A program made the position numbers and the translations under genes. Below are positions 56,943 to 64,000 of a stretch of DNA of 64,000 nt, piece after piece (position 1 is the stretch's first letter; each line of letters starts with the position of its first letter). The stretch lies in NCBI GenBank assembly GCA_030141605.1, contig JAQGDQ010000330.1, positions 192,501 to 256,500 on the forward strand, given 5' to 3'. The stretch is from Tubiluchus corallicola. Lineage: Eukaryota; Priapulida; Priapulimorpha; Priapulimorphida; Tubiluchidae. Below the pieces are notes generated by a model. The model did not search any database and was not told the origin of the DNA. It saw nothing but the letters and a program-made list of their open reading frames with translations.

Positions 56943-58228
56943 CTGAAATAAGACGCAAAATGATAATTCCTTTAGAAATGATTTTGTAAGGAATTTCGCC
57001 AAGTATCTTGTTGTACAGGTGGCCATGACTACTCACCTATGCTTAACTATATAATTAGTAATGATTATAACAATCTGTCAATTAGGGTTAGGCTACAATC
57101 TATGGTAGACACAGGATTACTACTTGACTTCCTGTTCTAGTGAATGGAACCTACCAGTCAACTCCAGGCAGTGGCAAGTTTGCAGGTAGCCTATGGGGGG
57201 GGGGGGGGAGTCTAAGCAGATGGTTCTAGTATGGGAGGTGTAGTTCAATTTTGCTTGGAGGAATTAGTCGCTCTTCTCATGATAATAATGTAAATGACAA
57301 TGCATCAGCAGCAAAAGATATTATTAATTAACTGCCCTGCTGGCATCAGATTAGCACATACAAAATCGAGCAACTTACAGTCTCTGGAGTGTCATTCCGT
57401 ACAAGGTACCTCGCAACTCTAAACATGGATCATTTGAAGCGATTAAATGGGTCCTCCGTGTAGCACTTACTAACCTTCATTAATGGTCAATGCCTTTTAA
57501 TTTGACATTCAGAAAAATAAAAGAGGTGTTGTGTATTTGAATCTTTTCTCAAAACTCCACAGCCAGGCTGCTAAACTAACTGACATACTAACTGACTAAA
57601 CACCGCATGGCATAAATTACTGCGCAGGTTTATTTGTTTGAATATTAACATGAGAGTTACAATTATATAAGTAGTTTTCACAATATAACAGTCACATTTT
57701 GATACATATAACAAACATATTGACAAAATGTTAAAGTTGCTTTATGGAAATACATGATATAAGTAAGTATATCATATTTTGCTATTTTAGATTGTTGTAA
57801 ACCAATAGTTTTTGCAGTTTAGTTTAATTAATGGCAATTTTATAAGTTTTATATATAATTTACATATAATATATATAGTTTACATATAAATTAGTAAGCT
57901 GTCAAAACTAGATTCATATATACACAGTATAACTAAATCTGGTACTGTTCAGTAAAGTTCAGAATTGCAAAATTAGCAATGATAAAATGGGCAAATTATT
58001 ATTAAGATGAGCAGTTTATTTGATTGAGCATAGAAAATTTAAAATTTTAAATTCGGGTAAAGTGGTTTAATTGTCTGACTAACGTAATTATACTGATTAC
58101 AGTTTTCAGTTAAGTGCAACATTGTAAAATGGCCTTTTATTTTTTAATAGAAACGAGAAAAAACAAAAAACACTACATCAATTGAGCTGGAATATTACAG
58201 TCGAGTTAGGACAGGTGAATACTCTTAC
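56943..58228 (-). other. 5'UTR intron of the carboxylesterase-like gene
   Basis: Acceptor TTATTTCAG at 56943 lies 12 bases before the ATG; the donor CACAG|GTAAGAGT at 58228 is near-perfect consensus. 1,286 bases, with a G-run at 57197-57209. The frame that extends the esterase N-terminus to 57026 is intronic. Confidence 0.65.
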
Positions 58229-58305
58229 CTGTGTATAGATGTGCTTACAGCTCGTAATGACCAACAACGTGTGGCAAAAATGACTGCTCCCTCTTGACAG
58301 CAACT
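58229..58305 (-). other. Putative 5'UTR exon of the carboxylesterase-like gene
   Basis: Bounded downstream by the donor at 58228 and upstream by the expected start about 28 bases from the TATA box. It contains no ATG. The 5' limit is estimated. Confidence 0.5.
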
Positions 58306-58329
58306 AAAACTGTAAACAAAGTCAAAGGT

Positions 58330-58335
58330 TTTATA
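58330..58335 (-). promoter_or_regulatory. TATA box of the carboxylesterase-like gene
   Basis: GTATAAAACC on the minus strand, about 100 bases upstream of the strong 5' donor site. Confidence 0.55.
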
Positions 58336-58340
58336 CTTTT

Positions 58341-60210
58341 GAAACGACCTTTAAATTTTTATTTGCACGTAAGCCGCCCAATTAACATGTCAATGGTTAA
58401 CTTTATTATGCAAATAAATGAACAACCCGCATGAAAAACAAACGGCATAAGCAATTGAAAACTTTTTCTGCAAGGTCATAGAGCAACATGCAATATTTTC
58501 CTTTAATTCTTGCCTATCCTAAAATTGTGAAAGGTGAAAAGAGTCACCTTTAGTTCTCTCTAACTGAATTGATTTACAAGAGATCCGGTTACGGATCTGA
58601 AATTTTTTGCTTTAAAGCTCGGTACTGGAGTTTATAAAGAAATAATAAAGATCAATGAAAATAGACATTTTGCTTAAAGGTAATTACTATAAATTTATTA
58701 AACACATAAAAGATTAATCTTAATATTTTTGAAATCCTGATAAATGATGAGGATTTGCTGTAATTAAATGACTAATTGATACCTCTTCGTCCAAACAGGT
58801 CTGTTTTGTACTGTGAATGGTACTATAACATACATTACAACATGAAAATATAAAGAAAAACTAGAACAATTAAATCACAATCACAAGGGCTTTACTATTC
58901 CAACAATAAACTCTGAAAACTGAACAAGAACAAATATAATCGATGAGAACATATATTTACATTTAACAAATATCATGCGTCTGCAAAATAATTTAATTTA
59001 TTCTCTGCAAAGTCAAATCAAAACATCATAAATTATAACATTTACTGTGACTAGAAAAATTGGTGCAATAACTAAAATTAAGCACATTAAGAAAAGGCAA
59101 TTATATAACACCAATCAAGCAATAGAATAATGAAGAGCAAGAATAACAGAGAAAAACGTGTATATATCTGTCAGTAGAACATTTGCCTCTCACCTAGGCA
59201 AATGATCCCGGATACAAGGTAATAACATTTTTATAGGTAAACATGCATACCAACTACAAATTTTCAAAGTTATGTAAAATACGCAGCGTGGATTCAAAGT
59301 ATACTGTAAATCTCTAGTTTTAACGTATAAAGATACATCTAAACCAGGGAATTTGAAATGAGCCGAAGTGTAAATGTAAAAATGATAAACGAACGAACCA
59401 AGGACAATTTCAAATTATTTTTAAGGGAAGAAACGCAATTAAAAAATCCGTTGTATAACACAAATATCTTCACTCGAAGCAAATTATGAACAGAATACAA
59501 AAACATATGACAAAATGCAACGAAAACTTCGTTATTTGCTGAAATGTAGAATTTAAAATGGCAAATATAAAATCCGACACAGTCAATCTATGCAGAGCTT
59601 GTTCTAGGTGTTATGTAAACCGATAAGTTTAATGAAAATCCATTACGAATTTGAACAGCCAGATAACTTTTTTCAAAAATTATCTTATTTTCATCATCTT
59701 GAATATAAAATGGCGGATCAGTCCTAATGTCTAAATGTCATTTTGGATGTAGCATATAAATAACAACACCTAAAGAGGTACATTTAGCTGCAAAGTAATA
59801 CTTTTCTTAATAAATGTCTCTTCTTTCATATTTGTTCTGAGCAGCTAAACATAACAGATGGCTGCATGAAACAACAGACAAGGAAACATACTAATATTTA
59901 ACTCCTTGTCAGAACGAAATTTTCTTTGTTTTTAGTTGTCTGTTATCCAGTAGGTAATTCTGATTAACTATGTTATTATGTTAAAGTTCGATTCGGACAA
60001 AGATATTATATTTGGAGAGTTCAAAGATGTAGCAACTGGATAAAATTTTAAAATAAAAATAAGTTTACTAATGGCTATCATGAATACAGCCATTAACCAC
60101 TACCAGTACTGAAAATTTGAAACTCACAAGTTAAAATCGCGAATTGATTCTTCATTAAATAATCCCAAAGCAACAGCTAATAGAAGAGTTTTATTGTGCC
60201 GTAAAGATAA
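58341..60210. other. Intergenic; one tRNA-SINE-like scrap
   Basis: AT-rich unique sequence. At 59165-59222 gtagaacatttgcctctcac followed by gatcccggataca resembles the head of a tRNA-derived SINE (A- and B-box spacing), but it is degraded and incomplete. Confidence 0.35.
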
Positions 60211-60216
60211 ATGCAT

Positions 60217-61226
<1,010 letters not shown>

Positions 61227-61391
61227 TTTTTTTATAAATGTTGATAAACTGTTCTTCCCAATGTAAGCATGTTGTCCAAATCACGCCTAAGAAATTAACA
61301 ACTTTTGACTGCACAATAACAGCATTTTCTATTTGTAGGGACATAGCAGCTGTATTTTCAGTATTGTTAATTGTTGGGGATCTATGCTCAG

Positions 61392-61919
61392 CCAGAGCAG
61401 TTGTCGTATGCACCATCGACAACACTCAGGAGCATCATAACTAGTGCAGCATTGACCAAAAGTGACCAGATTGGTGCAGTCAGAAATGTTCTGGACAAAA
61501 AGTTGAGCATGTTTGTAGCTAAGAAAATTGAAAACATTTTGACAGACCAAACTAACATGAAAACAGAAAATGCAGACAATACTGGGAACCGCGAAGATGC
61601 AGGAAACAGTATGCAAAACGTAAACTTGGATAAAGATGAGAATGATAATGACAACAATAATGGTAATTATAATAACAGAATGGGAAACATTCCTACTCCA
61701 AACTGTCAGGCGACCACTAAAAACAATGAACAGTCTAACCCTGACATGGCTTCATGTGATAAAGGCGGCATTAGCTATTCTGGAAGAAATGTAGAGCTAC
61801 TTTCTTCCGAGAAAAAAGGATCAGATATTCCACCTTATCAACTAGAGACAAGTCAGTGTTTCTCTGTACTTGCTGCAAGACAGAATACATTCCAGCTGAC
61901 GCAATCTTCGGGAGAAACA
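61392..61919 (+). CDS. Zinc-finger gene, penultimate exon
   Basis: Open from the putative acceptor to the donor GTAAGG at 61920. No convincing initiator ATG near the start; the first in-frame ATG is at 61509 (MFVAKKIENI). Confidence 0.6.
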
Positions 61920-62696
61920 GTAAGGTCAATTTTAGCATGTATCACAGTTATATAAAAAGTGAACAACGTTGTTTTATAATTGTTTATTTACAAAAGTTTA
62001 CATTAACATATAATGATGAACTTGACAAAAACGCACCCGATGGCACGAATATCAGTCTTTAATTCTGCTTCCAACAAGAAATTTTGCAAGATGAACCTAG
62101 ATGACCAATTGGTCTTTCGCTGCCCTTTCTTCACAAAATGTTTTTTCAAATTATTATTTGTATTATACCTCTGCTGCGTATTGCAAGATAACTAGAAGAT
62201 TATGTTATTATGTTATAGTAGTGAATTTGTTTCTGATTGTCGCTATGAACAGGTCAATAAAATAAATTATCTACACCACTGGGTCGTGCCTGTGACTAAT
62301 AAGAAATACTTGAGCATGTACTAGTCAAGATTTGACAAACTCGATTATAATAATGTTCTTTCTCCCATTTTTCCTATTTAGATTTCTACTTGCACTCAAC
62401 CACAATTGAGGCCCTCGTTCATTCATCAGACTCAGCTGTGCCGTTGCTGTGGCAAGATTTACTCTGATGGTGACTTCTACGCCATTGAACCGGAAGATCT
62501 CTGCGAATGTCAGTATCAGTTTTTCTGTAAGCTTTGCCAAACGCGTTACAAACGAGTGGTTGAGCTACGGCAGCATCTTGTAGATCGGCACACGTTTCGT
62601 AGATGCTTATGCGGCGCTCCATTTGCAAATGCACCGTTGATGGAGTCGCATCGGCAGTGCGGTATGTGCCCCGCGGAAATCATTCCTGTCTACTAA
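61392..62696 (+). CDS. C2H2 zinc-finger protein, C-terminal two exons
   Basis: Exons 61392-61919 and 62382-62696 join in phase 0 (donor ACA|GTAAGG, acceptor TATTTAG|ATT) and end at TAA: 176 plus 104 residues. The first exon is Asn/Asp/Gln-rich low-complexity sequence after a short helix-like start (SAALTKSDQIGAV, LDKKLSMFVAKKIENIL). The second carries paired-Cys and His motifs: CRCCGKIY, a full C2H2 finger FCKLCQTRYKRVVELRQHLV-DRH (C-x2-C-x12-H-x4-H) and CLCGAPFANAPLMESH. The upstream limit is set by an in-frame stop at 61368-61370 and an AG at 61390-61391; more 5' exons are needed. Probably a nuclear or RNA-binding factor. Exon 1 start is uncertain. Confidence 0.65.
62382..62696 (+). CDS. 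Zinc-finger gene, last exon
   Basis: Begins after a pyrimidine-rich TTTCTCCCATTTTTCC-TATTTAG acceptor. Reads ISTCTQPQLRPSFIHQ into the finger region and ends PAEIIPVY-stop. Confidence 0.78.
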   Translation: MSTCTQPQLRPSFIHQTQLCRCCGKIYSDGDFYAIEPEDLCECQYQFFCKLCQTRYKRVVELRQHLVDRHTFRRCLCGAPFANAPLMESHRQCGMCPAEIIPVY

Positions 62697-62868
62697 ACTG
62701 GATGGCTAGTTACGCTGATTGTTTCTCAAGGTTTGGGGCGTCTATCCACCAACCAGTTGTAAACAAGAAACCAATTCGCAGAGCACAGTTTTGTTTTGTT
62801 TTCTTTTTTCAAACCAGTCATACTGAAGGCTGAACAGTGATTATTTCGAGTTCAAAATCTCTCTAGCA

Positions 62869-62874
62869 AATAAA
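62869..62874 (+). terminator. PolyA signal of the zinc-finger gene
   Basis: AATAAA 173 bases downstream of the stop codon. Confidence 0.5.
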
Positions 62875-62955
62875 CAAGTGACGGACAGAGAAACAAAGAT
62901 GTTGACAATTGGAGTATGTAAGCAAGCACACAAGCAGATAGCAAATCAGATGGCA

Positions 62956-63313
62956 TGATGGATGAATGGATGGATAGACAGACGGGTGAGGGTTTGGATG
63001 GGTGCTTGGTTAGGTGTGTGGGTGGATGGATGGATTGATGGATGGATGGATGGCTGGCTGGCTGGTTGGCTGGCTGGCTGGCCGGCTGGATGGATGGATG
63101 GATGGATGGATGGATGGATGGATGGATGGATGGATGGATGGATGGATGGATGGATGGATGGATTGGTGGGACGGATGGATGGATGGATTATTGGTTGGTT
63201 GGTTGATTGGATGGATAGATGGATGGATGGATGGATGGATGGATGGATGGATGGATGGATGGAGGGAGGGAGGGAGGGATGGATGGATGGATGGATGAAT
63301 TGGTGGATGGATT
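62956..63313. repeat. (GGAT)n microsatellite
   Basis: GGAT units with GGCT, GGTT and GGAG interruptions. Trp/Met/Asp/Gly-rich frames are artefacts. Confidence 0.96.
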
Positions 63314-64000
63314 ACAACTCTCTTGTTTTGTAACTGTGAATTAAGGCAGTGAGCAAGTTTTTTATGTCATTTTTGCACAACATTCCAAACAAGTAATAAG
63401 CACAAATTCTTGCGTGAAAGATGTATTGTTTTCCCACTTTATAACTTGTGATACATGCAGTTGCCTTGAAAATTAGAAAAACAGTTCGTTTTGTAATGTA
63501 ACATACATTTATTTCATTTGTGTCATCAGTATTAAAACAGGGTGCTATTTTGTTACACTGATACAATTGTCTTTAAAAAATGGCCTTTTTAAAAAATCAC
63601 TTTTGTTGGGCAGCGGATGTTATGAACAGTTTACTATAGATGAATGTTTACCTAGTACTGTATGAATAGGTACTGTAGGTACTGCGGGATGGGAAAGCCA
63701 CACACCTGTCCTTCAACAAGTGCAAAAGTTGGAAACTAGGTTGTCGTCCTAGTTTTATTTCGACGGCTTCAGTCGACACGTTTTCTAGCTATGAAGTAAA
63801 GACGTTTTCTCTGTACGTGTTACCTGCGGACTATGTAATTTGCTGCAGTTTGGCATTTAGCATTTTTATAACTGTGATTACGGTTAAAGGACAGCAACGT
63901 TTTCGAGCAGTCCAGATATGTTGTGATACATTTTGTGCACTGTCGGAATTTACAGCCAAATGGATACTTGGGACAGTTTGCTTAAGCCGTTATGGGGTTA
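63314..64000. other. No gene seen
   Basis: AT-rich sequence to the window edge. A minus frame at 63312-63566 has no motif. Confidence 0.5.

Noticed and set aside
56931-57026. Upstream Met extending the esterase N-terminus
   Set aside because: The extension crosses a TTATTTCAG acceptor 12 bases before a Met followed by a signal peptide, so it is intronic.

Overview
This window is nuclear DNA from an invertebrate animal. It is AT-rich, its genes have GT-AG introns and signal peptides, and the domain mix is metazoan (LRR-EGF receptors, von Willebrand A domain, carboxylesterase/cholinesterase fold, claudin-like four-pass protein, C2H2 zinc finger). It is crowded with microsatellites and CR1-like and RTE-like LINE debris. 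Nothing bacterial, organellar or viral was seen. The species cannot be fixed from the sequence; a marine lophotrochozoan-type genome is only a guess.

Layout. 1-20.5 kb holds no recognisable coding exon: tandem repeats, LINE fragments, a hAT non-autonomous element with perfect 8-bp target duplications, a nested RTE insertion, a 0.94-kb palindrome, and dispersed families called here R1-R4. 20.6-30.3 kb (minus) carries four exons of a secreted VWA-domain protein; one intron is an 86-bp x 26 minisatellite whose unit contains the 3' splice site and first 20 bases of the next exon. 31-34.2 kb is repeats and a LINE. 34.4-44.4 kb (plus) is a tandem array of three paralogous type-I membrane receptors, each with its coding region in one exon: signal peptide, leucine-rich region, LRRCT, 3/4/3 EGF repeats, TM helix, divergent short tail. 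45.8-46.9 kb is a LINE 3' region amplified as ten 92-bp units. 47.0-51.9 kb (minus) is a complete four-exon claudin-superfamily gene that I assembled from exons whose phases all match. 55.0-58.3 kb (minus) is a secreted carboxylesterase-fold gene with TATA box, 5'UTR exon, large coding exon and last exon; the nucleophile Ser and catalytic His are replaced, so it is probably a pseudoenzyme. 61.4-62.9 kb (plus) is the end of a C2H2 zinc-finger gene.

The most interesting items are the LRR-EGF-TM array (with a near-identical 111-bp EGF duplication in the middle gene and unrelated tails), the splice-site-bearing minisatellite, and the pseudo-esterase. No pathway links the genes; four of the six recognised genes encode cell-surface or secreted proteins and two others are a membrane protein and a probable nuclear factor. 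Exon joins, UTRs and polyA sites are read by eye from splice consensus and reading phase and have no transcript support.
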